A DNA stretch of 64,000 nt from DATBLE01 sp963775695. Lineage in GTDB: Bacteria; Actinomycetota; Thermoleophilia; Gaiellales; Gaiellaceae. Below, one piece after another: positions 1 to 8,652 of this stretch. Made by a program: the position numbers and the translations under genes. Positions within the stretch are counted from its first letter, which is position 1. Every line of letters begins with the position of its first letter. The DNA lies in contig CAVZJU010000011.1 of the NCBI GenBank assembly GCA_963775695.1, positions 186,001 to 250,000 of the forward strand. The letters run 5' to 3'. A model generated the notes under the pieces. The model was not told the DNA's origin, made no database searches, and was given only the letters and a program-made list of their open reading frames with translations.

Positions 1-1507
1 TCTCCGACTTGATGAACGCATTCACGACCTTCAGCCGCTTGATCGCGCGGGCCTGCTTCTGACCCTTCGAGGTTCGGATCGTCTCGCGGAGCGAGGCGGC
101 CTCGGCGTTCAGGTCGAGGCCCTTGAGCAGCTCGCGGATCGACTCGGCACCCATCCCGCCTTGGAAGTAGACGCCGAAGCCGTAGGACGACCCGAACCGG
201 TCCTTGAGCTCGCGGAAGATCTGCTCGTCGTTGACGACCATCTTCGGCTCGAGGTCCTTGAACAGCTGCCAGGTGGTCTCGAGCCGGCGGACGGCTTCGA
301 CCGCCGCCTCGCGGGCGTCGTTCCGCCGCGACTCGATGTCCTGGTACATCTCGCGCACCTTCATCAGCCACTGGACGATCGCGTCGTACTCCTCCTTGGC
401 GATCTTCCCGTCGGTGCGCAGGCAGAGGTCGCTGGCGACGTCGCGGATCTCCTCCGCGTTCGCCTCGGGCGGCGCGGTCTCGAGCGTCTCTTTGAGCAGC
501 CCGTTCCCGAGCTCGCGGGCCTTCTCGAGGTTCTTGACGTCGACCGACGCGACCAGTGCCGCGTCCTCCTCGCTCAGCTCCGCCTTGGGATCGAGCAGGC
601 CGTCGACGACCCGGTTGATGTGCTTCGTGACGGCGCCCTTCTTCGAGCCGGTTGCCTTGGCCAACTCCTTGTAGAGCGGAGCCAGCGCCTCGCGGATCTG
701 CGTGGCGGCCGTGGCCACCGACTCGAACTCGCGCGTCGCCAGCTTGCGGTCGTCGCGGATCGCAGTGCTGTGCACCCGCTCCCGGATCTTCTTCGAGTCC
801 TCCGTGCTGAGCTCCGGGGCGATCTCGACGAACAGGCCGCCGGCCAGGCCGCGGGCGTCCTCGAGGCCGGGGATCAGCTGCTCCTCGGCCCAGTTGTTCA
901 GTCCGCGGACCCAGAAGTCGTCGTCCTCGTCGAAGTCCTTCTCCTTGCCCTTGGTGAAGTAGTCGCGGCGCCGCTGGAGTCGCTGCTCGAGAGCGGCGAG
1001 CTGCTCGTCTCGGTCGACGTCGATCCGCTCGGCCTCGGCCTTGACCTTGTCCTCGAGGTCGTTCACGTCCTTCGCGCGCGCTTCGACGTCGACCGCGGTC
1101 ACGATCGAAGCGGCGAAGTAGAGCACCTTCTCCAGCTCGCGCGGGGCGATGTCGAGCAGGTAGCCGATGCGGCTCGGGACGCCCTTGAAGAACCAGATGT
1201 GGCTGACCGGCGCGGCCAGGTCGATGTGGCCCATCCGCTCGCGGCGCACCTTCTGGCGCGTCACCTCGACGCCGCAGCGCTCGCAGATGATGCCCTTGTA
1301 GCGGACGCGCTTGTACTTGCCGCAGTAGCACTCCCAGTCCTTGGTCGGACCGAAGATGCGCTCGCAGAACAGGCCGTCGCGCTCGGGCTTGAGCGTGCGG
1401 TAGTTGATCGTCTCCGGCTTGGTGACCTCGCCCGACGACCAGTCGCGGATCTGCTTCGGCGACGCGAGCCCGATGCGGATCGCGTCGAAGTCATTGATGT
1501 CAATCAT
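1..1507 (-). CDS. rpoC: RNA polymerase beta' subunit, N-terminal part (cut by window edge)
   Basis: This is the largest catalytic subunit of RNA polymerase; about the first 502 residues are in the window and the rest runs off the left edge. It starts MIDINDFDAIRIG and keeps the N-terminal zinc ribbon (CYCGKYKRVRYKG then CERCGVEVT, about residues 55-80), which is diagnostic for bacterial RpoC. The ATG at 1505-1507 has a GGGAG ribosome-binding site six bases upstream and gives the family's usual N-terminus. A second in-frame ATG lies nine codons upstream (1532-1534) but has a poor ribosome-binding site. It follows rpoB by about 110 bases on the same strand and is presumably co-transcribed with it. 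The start region is folded in a perfect hairpin (1503-1530). Confidence 0.97.
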   Translation of the reverse strand, partial: MIDINDFDAIRIGLASPKQIRDWSSGEVTKPETINYRTLKPERDGLFCERIFGPTKDWECYCGKYKRVRYKGIICERCGVEVTRQKVRRERMGHIDLAAPVSHIWFFKGVPSRIGYLLDIAPRELEKVLYFAASIVTAVDVEARAKDVNDLEDKVKAEAERIDVDRDEQLAALEQRLQRRRDYFTKGKEKDFDEDDDFWVRGLNNWAEEQLIPGLEDARGLAGGLFVEIAPELSTEDSKKIRERVHSTAIRDDRKLATREFESVATAATQIREALAPLYKELAKATGSKKGAVTKHINRVVDGLLDPKAELSEEDAALVASVDVKNLEKARELGNGLLKETLETAPPEANAEEIRDVASDLCLRTDGKIAKEEYDAIVQWLMKVREMYQDIESRRNDAREAAVEAVRRLETTWQLFKDLEPKMVVNDEQIFRELKDRFGSSYGFGVYFQGGMGAESIRELLKGLDLNAEAASLRETIRTSKGQKQARAIKRLKVVNAFIKSE

Positions 1508-1530
1508 CGAAGACTCCCGTCTTCGATGAT
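1503..1530 (-). promoter_or_regulatory. Hairpin enclosing the rpoC ribosome-binding site and start codon
   Basis: Positions 1503-1514 and 1519-1530 are perfect 12-base inverted complements with a 4-base loop. Read on the transcript (minus strand), the loop is GGGA, part of the rpoC ribosome-binding site GGGAG. The start codon lies inside the 3' arm of the stem. Such a fold should restrict ribosome access to rpoC. The geometry is directly visible; the regulatory role is inferred. Confidence 0.6.
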
Positions 1531-1598
1531 CCATGAGCTCGTCCGAGCTGCCAATTCAGTTCCTTTCCTCTGCGCTTCAATGATTCTCTGTGCCCCAC

Positions 1599-1627
1599 TC
1601 GACGAATGAGCGCAGCTCATTCGTCGA
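1599..1627 (-). promoter_or_regulatory. Hairpin across the rpoB stop codon
   Basis: Positions 1599-1611 and 1615-1627 form a perfect 13-base stem with a 3-base loop. The stem contains the last codons and the TGA of rpoB (stop at 1617-1619). No U-run follows it on the transcript, so it does not look like an ordinary intrinsic terminator. It may stabilise or process the rpoB-rpoC message, or help couple translation. Function is inferred. Confidence 0.5.
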
Positions 1628-4600
1628 CTTCGGCGTCAGCGAGGTCAGCGTCGAGCGGTGGTCCCTCCGCGACCGGCTCGACGAGGTCGCCGAGCGCCTC
1701 GTCCGCCGGCAGCGCCAGCTCACCGTCCTGGTCGACGCGCTCCTGGCCTTCCTCGACCTCCTCGGCGGTCGGCTCGCGTGCCGCCGCCCTCAGAGAGCCT
1801 GGAGAGAGGTCGATGCCAAGCTCCTCCGCGGCGCGGAGCAGCTCGTCGTCCTCCTCCCGCACCTGGACCTCGGTGCCCTCCTCGGAGATCACATGCACGT
1901 CCAGCGCCAGGGACTGCATCTCCTTGAGCAGCACCTTGAAGGACTCGGGGATCGACGGCTCGGCGATGTTCTCGCCCTTGACGATCGCCTCGTAGGCCTT
2001 CACCCGCCCGACCGTGTCGTCGGACTTGATCGTGAGCATCTCCTGGAGCGTGTAGGCAGCGCCGTACGCCTCGAGAGCCCACACCTCCATCTCGCCGAAC
2101 CGCTGTCCGCCGAACTGCGCCTTACCGCCCAGCGGCTGCTGGGTAACGAGCGAGTACGGCCCGGTCGAGCGAGCGTGGATCTTGTCGTCGACCAGGTGGA
2201 GCAGCTTGAGGATGTACATGTAGCCGACGGTGACCTTCTCCTGGAAGGGCTCGCCCGTCTTGCCGTTGAACAGCCGCACCTTCCCGGAGCAGCGCCGGCC
2301 CTCGGGCCGCTTCGGGTCGACGTTCATCTTGATCGGCGAGTCGGGGTTCTGGCGCGTCCACTCGACGAGGGCGTCGTCGACGTCTTCCTCGCTGGCGCCG
2401 TCGAAGACCGGCGTCGCGATCGGCGTCCAGGTCGGCCGCGAGCCGTCGGCCGGCGACTCGCCGTTGGCGAAGACGCCGTGCGCCGCCGCCCACCCGAGGT
2501 GGGTCTCGAGGATCTGACCGATGTTCATCCGGCTCGGCACGCCGAGCGGGTTGAGGACGACGTCGACCGGCGTGCCGTCCTCGAGGAATGGCATGTCCTC
2601 CTCGGGGACGATCCGTGAGATCACGCCCTTGTTGCCGTGGCGCCCGGCGAGCTTGTCGCCCTCTGCGATCTTGCGCTTCTTGGCGACGTAGACGCGGACG
2701 AGCTCGTTCACGCCCGGCGGCAGGTCGTCGCCGGCGTCGCGCGAGAACGTCTTGACGTCGATCACCTTGCCGCCCTCGCCGTGGGGCACCTTGAGGCTGG
2801 TGTCGCGGACCTCGCGCGCCTTCTCCTTGAAGATCGCGCGGATCAGCTTCTCCTCGGCGGTCAGCTCGGTCTCGCCCTTCGGCGTCACCTTGCCGACCAG
2901 CAGGTCACCCGAGCCGACCTCTGCGCCAATGCGGACGATGCCGCGCTCGTCGAGATCCTTGAGCGAGTCCTCGGACCGGTTCGGGATGTCGCGGGTGATC
3001 TCCTCGTCGCCGAGCTTGGTCGAGCGAGCGTCGATCTCGTACTCGTGGATGTGGATCGACGAGAGGACGTCGTCCTTGACCAGCCGCTCGGAGAGGACGA
3101 TCGCGTCCTCGAAGTTGAAACCCTCGAACGGCATGAACGCGACCAGCAGGTTCTTGCCGAGCGCGAGCTCGCCGTCCTTGGTCGAGCTGCCGTCCGCGAG
3201 CACCTGCTCGGAGCGCACCCGGTCGCCGAGCCCGACGATCGGCTTCTGATGGATCAGGGTGCCCTGGTTCGAGCGCATGAACTTCGTCAGGTGGTACTCG
3301 TCCTTCCCGTCCTTCGACTCGACGACGATCTTCTCGGCGTCGACGTCGACCACCGTGCCGGTCTTGTCCGCCAGCACGACGTCGCCGGTGTCGACCGCGG
3401 CCCGGTACTCGAGCCCGGTGCCGACCAGCGGCGGGTCGGTGATCATCAGCGGAACCGCCTGCCGCTGCATGTTCGCGCCCATCAGTGCGCGGTTCGCGTC
3501 GTTGTGCTCGAGGAACGGGATCAGCGCGGTGGCGACGGAGACGATCTGCGCCGGCGCGACGTCCATGAACTCGATGTCCTTCGGCTCGGCGGTGACCGCC
3601 TCGCCCTCGCGTGAGCGGCACAGCACCTGGTCGTGCAGGAACTTGCCGGACTTGTCGTCGATCGGCTCCGAGGCCTGAGCGATCGTGTACTGCGCCTCCT
3701 CGGCGGCGTCCAGGTAGACGATCTCGTCCGTCACCTTGCCGCCGGCCACCTTCCGGTACGGCGTCTGGATGAAGCCGAACTCGGAGACCGTGGCGAACGA
3801 TGCGAGCGAGCCGATCAGGCCAATGTTCGGGCCCTCCGGCGTCTCGATCGGGCACATGCGCCCGTAATGGGTCGGGTGCACGTCGCGCACCTCGATTGGC
3901 GCGCGCTCGCGGGTCAAGCCACCTGCACCGAGGGCAGAAAGCCGGCGGCGATGCGTGAGGCCGGCCAGCGAGTTCGTCTGGTCCATGAACTGCGAGAGCT
4001 GCGAGGAGCCGAAGAACTCCTTCAGCGCCGCAACCACGGGCCGGATGTTGATGATCGTCTGCGGCGTGATCGTGTCGACATCCTCGGTGGTCATCCGCTC
4101 GCGGACGACGCGCTCCATCCGGTAGAGGCCGACTCGGAACGCCTCCTGGATCAGCTCGCCGACGGTGCGGAGGCGGCGGTTGCCGAAGTCCTCGTACTCG
4201 TCGAGCTCGTGCGCGATCGGCGCTCGGGGCATCGTGATCGCGTCCGCAGCGAAGTCCTTCGACTCCTCGTCCACACCGAGCTGGGTGGGCAGGGAGACGA
4301 GCCTCCGGACGAGCGCGAGGATGTCCTCGGTCGTCAGCACGCGGACGTCGTCCGGCACGTTCACGCCGAGCCGCTGGTTCAGCTTGTAGCGGCCGACCTT
4401 GGTCAGGTCGTAGCGCTTGGGATCGAAGAACAGCGAGCGGAGCAGGTTGCGGGCGTTGTCGAGCGTCGGCGGCTCGCCGGGGCGCTGCTTCTTGAAGACC
4501 TCGATCAGCGCCTCCTCCTCGCGGGTGGTGGCGTCCTTCTCGAGCGTCAGCGCGATGAAGATCGAGTCGTCGAACAGCTTCAGGATCGCCTCGTTCGAGC

Positions 4601-5225
4601 TCGTGTCCATCTGGAACCCGGTCGAGGGATCCTCGGCAGGCAGTGCGCGCAGAAGCGTCGTGATCGGCAGCTTGCGCTTGCGGTCGATGCGGGCGTAGAC
4701 GACGCCCTTCTTGTCGATCTCGAGCTCGAGCCACGAGCCGCGGCTCGGCATCAGGTTGGCGGTGAAGACCTGCTTCGTCGCGTCCTTCGGCTCCATCAGG
4801 TAGGCGCCGGGCGACCGGACGAGCTGCGTGACGATCACGCGCTCGGTGCCGTTGATGATGAACGTCCCCTGGTCGGTCATCATCGGGAAGTCGCCCATGA
4901 AGACCCGCTGCTCGCGGATCTCGCCCGTCTCCTTGTTGACGAAGCGAACGGTCATGGACAGCGGGACCTGGTAGGTCAGGTCCTTCTCCCGGCATTCCTT
5001 GATCGAGACCGGCGGCTCCCCGAACTCGTACTCCGCGAACTCCACGGCGAGCGTGCCGGTGTAGTCCTCGATCGGAGAGATGTCGTCGATCGTCTCCCGC
5101 AGACCTTCCTCCAAGAACCAGGCGAAAGAGGCCTTCTGGATGTCGATCAGGTTGGGGAGGTCGAGAACGTGCTTCAGGCGCGAGAACGTTTTGCGCGCAT
5201 TAGGCGCAGCAACCCTGCTGGTCAA
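1617..5225 (-). CDS. rpoB: RNA polymerase beta subunit
   Basis: Full-length 1202-residue beta subunit, the other half of the RNA polymerase catalytic core. The whole protein is recognisable: the N-terminal DIQKASFAWFLEEGL segment, the rifampicin region at about residues 404-435 (FFGSSQLSQFMDQ followed by THRRRLSALG), GRMCPIETPEGPNIGL, and the C-terminal GGKAQFGGQRFGEMEVWALE block. The start is TTG at 5223-5225, preceded by a strong GGGAGGAAG ribosome-binding site. Residues equivalent to E. coli D516, H526 and S531 are unchanged, while P520 is Ser here. The C-terminus is long, acidic and Ala/Glu-rich. It lies between rplL and rpoC in the classic order. Confidence 0.98.
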   Translation of the reverse strand: MTSRVAAPNARKTFSRLKHVLDLPNLIDIQKASFAWFLEEGLRETIDDISPIEDYTGTLAVEFAEYEFGEPPVSIKECREKDLTYQVPLSMTVRFVNKETGEIREQRVFMGDFPMMTDQGTFIINGTERVIVTQLVRSPGAYLMEPKDATKQVFTANLMPSRGSWLELEIDKKGVVYARIDRKRKLPITTLLRALPAEDPSTGFQMDTSSNEAILKLFDDSIFIALTLEKDATTREEEALIEVFKKQRPGEPPTLDNARNLLRSLFFDPKRYDLTKVGRYKLNQRLGVNVPDDVRVLTTEDILALVRRLVSLPTQLGVDEESKDFAADAITMPRAPIAHELDEYEDFGNRRLRTVGELIQEAFRVGLYRMERVVRERMTTEDVDTITPQTIINIRPVVAALKEFFGSSQLSQFMDQTNSLAGLTHRRRLSALGAGGLTRERAPIEVRDVHPTHYGRMCPIETPEGPNIGLIGSLASFATVSEFGFIQTPYRKVAGGKVTDEIVYLDAAEEAQYTIAQASEPIDDKSGKFLHDQVLCRSREGEAVTAEPKDIEFMDVAPAQIVSVATALIPFLEHNDANRALMGANMQRQAVPLMITDPPLVGTGLEYRAAVDTGDVVLADKTGTVVDVDAEKIVVESKDGKDEYHLTKFMRSNQGTLIHQKPIVGLGDRVRSEQVLADGSSTKDGELALGKNLLVAFMPFEGFNFEDAIVLSERLVKDDVLSSIHIHEYEIDARSTKLGDEEITRDIPNRSEDSLKDLDERGIVRIGAEVGSGDLLVGKVTPKGETELTAEEKLIRAIFKEKAREVRDTSLKVPHGEGGKVIDVKTFSRDAGDDLPPGVNELVRVYVAKKRKIAEGDKLAGRHGNKGVISRIVPEEDMPFLEDGTPVDVVLNPLGVPSRMNIGQILETHLGWAAAHGVFANGESPADGSRPTWTPIATPVFDGASEEDVDDALVEWTRQNPDSPIKMNVDPKRPEGRRCSGKVRLFNGKTGEPFQEKVTVGYMYILKLLHLVDDKIHARSTGPYSLVTQQPLGGKAQFGGQRFGEMEVWALEAYGAAYTLQEMLTIKSDDTVGRVKAYEAIVKGENIAEPSIPESFKVLLKEMQSLALDVHVISEEGTEVQVREEDDELLRAAEELGIDLSPGSLRAAAREPTAEEVEEGQERVDQDGELALPADEALGDLVEPVAEGPPLDADLADAEVDE

Positions 5226-5465
5226 ATGGAACTTCCTCCCTTAGAGATGTCTACTGCTGCGGCGGTCGGGGCAAACTGATAGGACGCGAACCCTGCAGGA
5301 TACCGAATCCTCCTGCCCCCGGGCAAGGGTATTCGGCCCCGCTATAGGTAGAACGCCGGCGCGAGCCGACGTATTCCCGTGATTGTAGCGCCAATTCGAG
5401 CGGCGGCGGCCGGGCCGACTCGGCATCCACCTGCCGCTTCTGCGGCCGTCCGCAAACCGAATGCA

Positions 5466-5493
5466 GAAGGGACAGGCTTCAGCCTGTCCCTTC
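5466..5493 (-). terminator. Hairpin between rplL and rpoB (attenuator or processing site)
   Basis: A 13-base perfect stem (5466-5478 with 5481-5493) sits 27 bases beyond the rplL stop. The transcript after it lacks a clear U-run, so it is more likely a partial terminator or nuclease processing site separating ribosomal-protein from polymerase expression, as is known at the rplL-rpoB junction of other bacteria. The rest of the 290-base gap up to rpoB has only a weak TACAAT-like box on the minus strand at 5382-5387, with no convincing -35. Confidence 0.55.
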
Positions 5494-5519
5494 GCTTCGA
5501 GCTGCGCTTCGGCTAGGTG

Positions 5520-5912
5520 CTACTTGACCTCGACGCCGGCGCCGGCCTCTTCGAGCTGCGCCTTGATCGAGTCGGCCTCCTCGCGGTTGACGCCCTCCTT
5601 GACCGGGCCGGGCGCGCCGTCGACGAGATCCTTCGCCTCCTTCAGGCCGAGGCCGGTGATCGCGCGGACGACCTTGATCACCTGGATCTTCTTGTCTCCG
5701 GCGCTCGAGAGCACGACGTCGAACGAAGTCTGCTCCTCGCCGCCCGCGGCACCGTCGCCCGCCGCCGGGGCCGCGCCCGGAGCGGCAACCGCAACCGGCG
5801 CGGCGGCGGTGATCCCCCACTCGTCCTCGATCTTCTTCTTCAGCTCGACGAGCTCGAGGACGGTCATCTTCCCGAGATCGTCGAACACCTTGTCTACTCC
5901 GGTAGCTGCCAT
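5520..5912 (-). CDS. rplL: 50S ribosomal protein L7/L12
   Basis: 130-residue stalk protein that recruits translation factors to the ribosome. It shows the expected architecture: N-terminal dimerisation helices (MTVLELVELKKKIEDEWGI, about residues 16-34), an Ala/Pro/Gly-rich hinge (about 35-57) and the C-terminal factor-binding domain with the conserved KKIQVIKVVRAITGLGLKEA segment. The ATG lies two bases after the rplJ stop, so the two are translationally coupled. Length and sequence are ordinary for actinobacteria. Confidence 0.98.
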   Translation of the reverse strand: MAATGVDKVFDDLGKMTVLELVELKKKIEDEWGITAAAPVAVAAPGAAPAAGDGAAGGEEQTSFDVVLSSAGDKKIQVIKVVRAITGLGLKEAKDLVDGAPGPVKEGVNREEADSIKAQLEEAGAGVEVK

Positions 5913-5914
5913 TA

Positions 5915-6733
5915 CTAAGCTCCTTCCTCCTCACTCGGCTGCACATCTTCTTCGGGACTCGGCTGCTCGGTCGCAGCCTCGTCTGTCGTCGGTTCCGCAG
6001 CGTGCGTGGCCTCGGCGACTGGCTCTTCTGTTTCGGGCTCGGCGGCGACGGGCTCTGTTTCCGCTTGACTCGGCTGCTCGGTCGCAGCCTCGTCGGTCGC
6101 CGGTTCCGCGGGAGGCGCGGCCTCCGCTACTGCATCTTCCTCAGGTGCGTCCGCGGCGACAGGCTCTGCCGCTACCTCGACTGAGGCCTGCGGCTCACTG
6201 CTGTCGCCTTGCTCCTTCAGCTGCTCGATGCGGGCGTCGATCAGGCCGATCAGGTCGCGCACCGGCGCGCTGATCAGGCCGACGACCGTCATCAGCGGCG
6301 CGGTGATCGCACCGAGCACCTGGCCGCGCAGCACCTCGACCGGCGGCAGGGTCGCGAGGTTCTGCACGTCGGCTTCGCCGATCGGGTTGCCGTCGAGGAT
6401 GCCGCCGCGGATCGACAGGATCCGCGTCGTCTTCGCCGTGTCGGAGAGCGCCTTCGCCACGCCGACCATGTCGCCGTCGGCCTCGATGAAGGCGATCGCC
6501 GTCGGGCCCTCGAGCATGGCGAGCAGCGCGTCCGCGCCGGCGGCCTCGGCCGCGCGCTTGGTCAGCGTGTTCTTCACGACGGTGAAGCGCGCGCCGTGCT
6601 CGATCACCTTGGTGCGCAGCTCGTCGATCTCGGTGACCGAGAGACCGCGGTAGTCGGCGACGAAGAGCGTCGGCGTCGTCTTCAGACGCTCGGTCAGCTC
6701 CTCGACGATCCGTTCCTTGTCAGCTTTCAGCAT
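5915..6733 (-). CDS. rplJ: 50S ribosomal protein L10 with a long acidic C-terminal tail
   Basis: Stalk base protein that anchors L7/L12 dimers to 23S rRNA. Residues 1 to about 176 are a standard L10: LFVADYRGLSVTEIDELR near the N-terminus, VVKNTLTKRA, and the C-terminal L12-binding helix ending near EQLKEQGD. It then continues for about 95 residues of Glu/Ala/Pro-rich sequence with an internal duplication built on TDEAATEQPS (about residues 212 and 251). Typical L10 proteins are 165-180 residues, so 272 is unusual. The DNA of the tail repeats itself (around 5950-5990 and 6065-6100). The ribosome-binding site GGAGG lies in a hairpin (6734-6754). Confidence 0.95.
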   Translation of the reverse strand: MLKADKERIVEELTERLKTTPTLFVADYRGLSVTEIDELRTKVIEHGARFTVVKNTLTKRAAEAAGADALLAMLEGPTAIAFIEADGDMVGVAKALSDTAKTTRILSIRGGILDGNPIGEADVQNLATLPPVEVLRGQVLGAITAPLMTVVGLISAPVRDLIGLIDARIEQLKEQGDSSEPQASVEVAAEPVAADAPEEDAVAEAAPPAEPATDEAATEQPSQAETEPVAAEPETEEPVAEATHAAEPTTDEAATEQPSPEEDVQPSEEEGA

Positions 6734-6860
6734 GCCATTTCCTCCGGAAATGGCTAGGGCGCCACGCGGCGCCCGATCGAGACTCGTACTCTCGTAGCGG
6801 ACACCTGCGCTGGACTTCCGTCAGTGACTGCCAGCGGTCTTGGGCGGCCTAGCCTGTTGC
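6734..6860 (-). promoter_or_regulatory. rplJ leader with a hairpin over the ribosome-binding site
   Basis: This is the 127-base leader between rplA and rplJ. Immediately before the ATG, 6734-6742 and 6746-6754 form a 9-base perfect stem whose loop and 3' arm contain the GGAGG ribosome-binding site. A second 7-base stem (6757-6763 with 6768-6774) lies just upstream. In many bacteria L10(L12)4 represses its own operon by binding such a leader. The position and structures fit, but I could not match the full consensus by eye. Confidence 0.5.
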
Positions 6861-7619
6861 TCAGCTGGTAACTGTAGCTGCCTCCCTAGCGGAATCGGCC
6901 TCAGCCGATTCCGCTAGCTCTTCCGTGATCCCGCGGGTCCGCGTGGTGTCGACGTGGACGCCCGGGCCCATCGTCGTCGTCAGCGTGATCGTCCGGATGT
7001 AGCGGCCCTTCGCGGCCGACGGCTTCGCACGGACGATCTCCTCGATCACGGTCGCGTAGTTCTCCAGGAGCTGTCGCGGGTCGAAGCTCTTCTTGCCGAT
7101 CGGCAGGTGGACGTTCGCGCCGCGGTCGGTGCGGTACTCGAGCTTGCCCGCCTTCGACTCCTGCACGGCCTTGGCGACGTCCATCGTCACCGTGCCGGTC
7201 TTCGGATTCGGCATCTTCCCGCGCGGGCCGAGGATGCGGCCCAGCTTGCCGACCGTGCCCATCAGGTCGGGGGTGGCGATCGCGACGTCGAAGTCGTCGA
7301 ACCCTTCCTCGATCTTCGCAGCCAGGTCGGCGGCTCCGACCACGTCCGCGCCGGCCGCCTCGGCCTCCTTCGCCCTCTCGCCCTCGGCGAAGACGGCGAC
7401 GCGCAACTCCTTGCCGGTGCCGTGCGGCAACATCAGGGTGCCGCGGAGCTGCTGGTCGGCGTGGCGGACGTTCAGTCCGAGCCGGACGTGCGCCTCGACT
7501 GTCTCGTCGAACCTCGGGCCGTCCCAGCCCTTGAGCATCTCGATCGCCTCGAGCGGCGAGTACGCCTGCTCGCGGTCGATCGCGGCGCGCGCGTTGCGGT
7601 ACTTCTTCCCGTGGCTCAT
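6861..7619 (-). CDS. rplA: 50S ribosomal protein L1
   Basis: 252-residue L1, the mobile stalk protein near the E site and, in many bacteria, a translational repressor of its own operon. Recognised from its N-terminus MSHGKKYRNARAAID, the segment GTVGKLGRILGPRGKMPNPK at about residues 120-140, and the ATVIEEIVRAKPSAAKG stretch. A short acidic tail follows the usual end. The ATG at 7617-7619 has a GGAG ribosome-binding site. It sits 57 bases downstream of rplK. Confidence 0.98.
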   Translation of the reverse strand: MSHGKKYRNARAAIDREQAYSPLEAIEMLKGWDGPRFDETVEAHVRLGLNVRHADQQLRGTLMLPHGTGKELRVAVFAEGERAKEAEAAGADVVGAADLAAKIEEGFDDFDVAIATPDLMGTVGKLGRILGPRGKMPNPKTGTVTMDVAKAVQESKAGKLEYRTDRGANVHLPIGKKSFDPRQLLENYATVIEEIVRAKPSAAKGRYIRTITLTTTMGPGVHVDTTRTRGITEELAESAEADSAREAATVTS

Positions 7620-7676
7620 CTCTCTCGCTCCGGAGCCGGCAGAGCCGGCACCTCCGCTGGGCTGAACACCTTCATC

Positions 7677-8102
7677 TTACGGCTCCACCTCCACGCCCAT
7701 CGAACGTGCGGTTCCGGCGATGACGAGCATCGCGGCCTCGACGTCGCGCGCGTTCAGGTCGGGCATCTTCGTCTCGGCGATCTGGCGCACCTGGTCCTTG
7801 CGGAGCCGGCCGACCTTGTCACGGTTCGGCTCCGACGAGCCCTTCTCGAGGTTCAGCGCTTCCTTGATCAGCACCGCGGCGGGCGGCGTCTTGGTGATGA
7901 AGGTGAACGAGCGGTCCTCGTAGACCGTGATCTCGACGGGGATGATGCGGCCGTTCTCCTGCTGCGTCTGCGCGTTGAAGGCCTTGCAGAACTCCATGAT
8001 GTTCACCCCGTGCTGGCCGAGCGCGGGGCCGACCGGCGGCGCCGGATTGGCCTGGCCACCGGGGATCTGGAGCTTGATCAGGGTGAGAACTTTCTTTGCC
8101 AT
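7677..8102 (-). CDS. rplK: 50S ribosomal protein L11
   Basis: 141-residue L11, part of the GTPase-associated centre of the large subunit. The sequence is typical from MAKKVLTLIKLQIPGGQANP through VGPALGQHGVNIMEFCKAFN (N-terminal thiopeptide-binding domain) to the RNA-binding C-terminal domain ending AGTARSMGVEVEP. It starts nine bases after nusG and continues into rplA, forming the usual nusG-rplK-rplA unit. Confidence 0.98.
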   Translation of the reverse strand: MAKKVLTLIKLQIPGGQANPAPPVGPALGQHGVNIMEFCKAFNAQTQQENGRIIPVEITVYEDRSFTFITKTPPAAVLIKEALNLEKGSSEPNRDKVGRLRKDQVRQIAETKMPDLNARDVEAAMLVIAGTARSMGVEVEP

Positions 8103-8111
8103 CGATGTGCC

Positions 8112-8642
8112 TCAGTCGATCTTCTTGACCTGGTCGAAGCCGAGCTCGACCGGGACCTGGCGCTCGAAGATGTCGACGAGCACCTTCAGCTTCTGGCCCT
8201 CGGGATTGACCTCGACGATCTCGCCGTCGAAGTCGGAGAGCGGGCCGGAGGTTACCTTCACCGACTCGCCGAGCGTGAACTCGACCTGCGTGCGCAGACG
8301 CTCGCCGGTGGCAGCTCCGGTGTGCAGGATCCGGTCGACCTCGCCCTGCGAGAGCGGCACGGGCTTGGAGCCGGCTCCGACGAAGCCCGTCACGCCGGGC
8401 GTGTTCTTGACCACCATCCAGGCATCGTCGTTCAGATCCATGTTGACCAGCACGTAGCCCGGCAGGACGCGCTTCTCGGCCTGCACCTTCTGGCCGTCCT
8501 TGGTCTCGATCACCTGCTCGGTGGGGACGACGACTCGGCGGAAGCGCGTTTGCTGGTTCATCGAGTCGATCCGGTGCTCGAGGTTGGTCTTCACCTTGTT
8601 CTCGTGCCCGGAATAGGTGTTGATCACGTACCACTGAAACAT
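8112..8642 (-). CDS. nusG: Transcription termination/antitermination factor NusG
   Basis: 176-residue NusG, which binds the RNA polymerase clamp and modulates pausing, Rho termination and coupling to the ribosome. The NGN domain begins WYVINTYSGHENKVKTNLEHR and includes the LPGYVLVNMDL and TPGVTGFVG signatures. The C-terminal KOW domain follows at about residue 120 (GESVKVTSGPLSDFDGEI). No extra N-terminal extension is present. It lies 10 bases downstream of secE. Confidence 0.98.
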   Translation of the reverse strand: MFQWYVINTYSGHENKVKTNLEHRIDSMNQQTRFRRVVVPTEQVIETKDGQKVQAEKRVLPGYVLVNMDLNDDAWMVVKNTPGVTGFVGAGSKPVPLSQGEVDRILHTGAATGERLRTQVEFTLGESVKVTSGPLSDFDGEIVEVNPEGQKLKVLVDIFERQVPVELGFDQVKKID

Positions 8643-8652
8643 GTCGGGGCCT

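Noticed and set aside
1617..5279. Very long open frames on the plus strand opposite rpoB (for example 3633-5279)
   Set aside because: They mirror codon periodicity of a high-GC gene, are rich in Arg/Leu/Asp without any domain, and lie wholly opposite an unmistakable rpoB.
5226..5460. A dedicated rpoB promoter
   Set aside because: Only a TACAAT-like box without a matching -35 can be seen; not enough to annotate.
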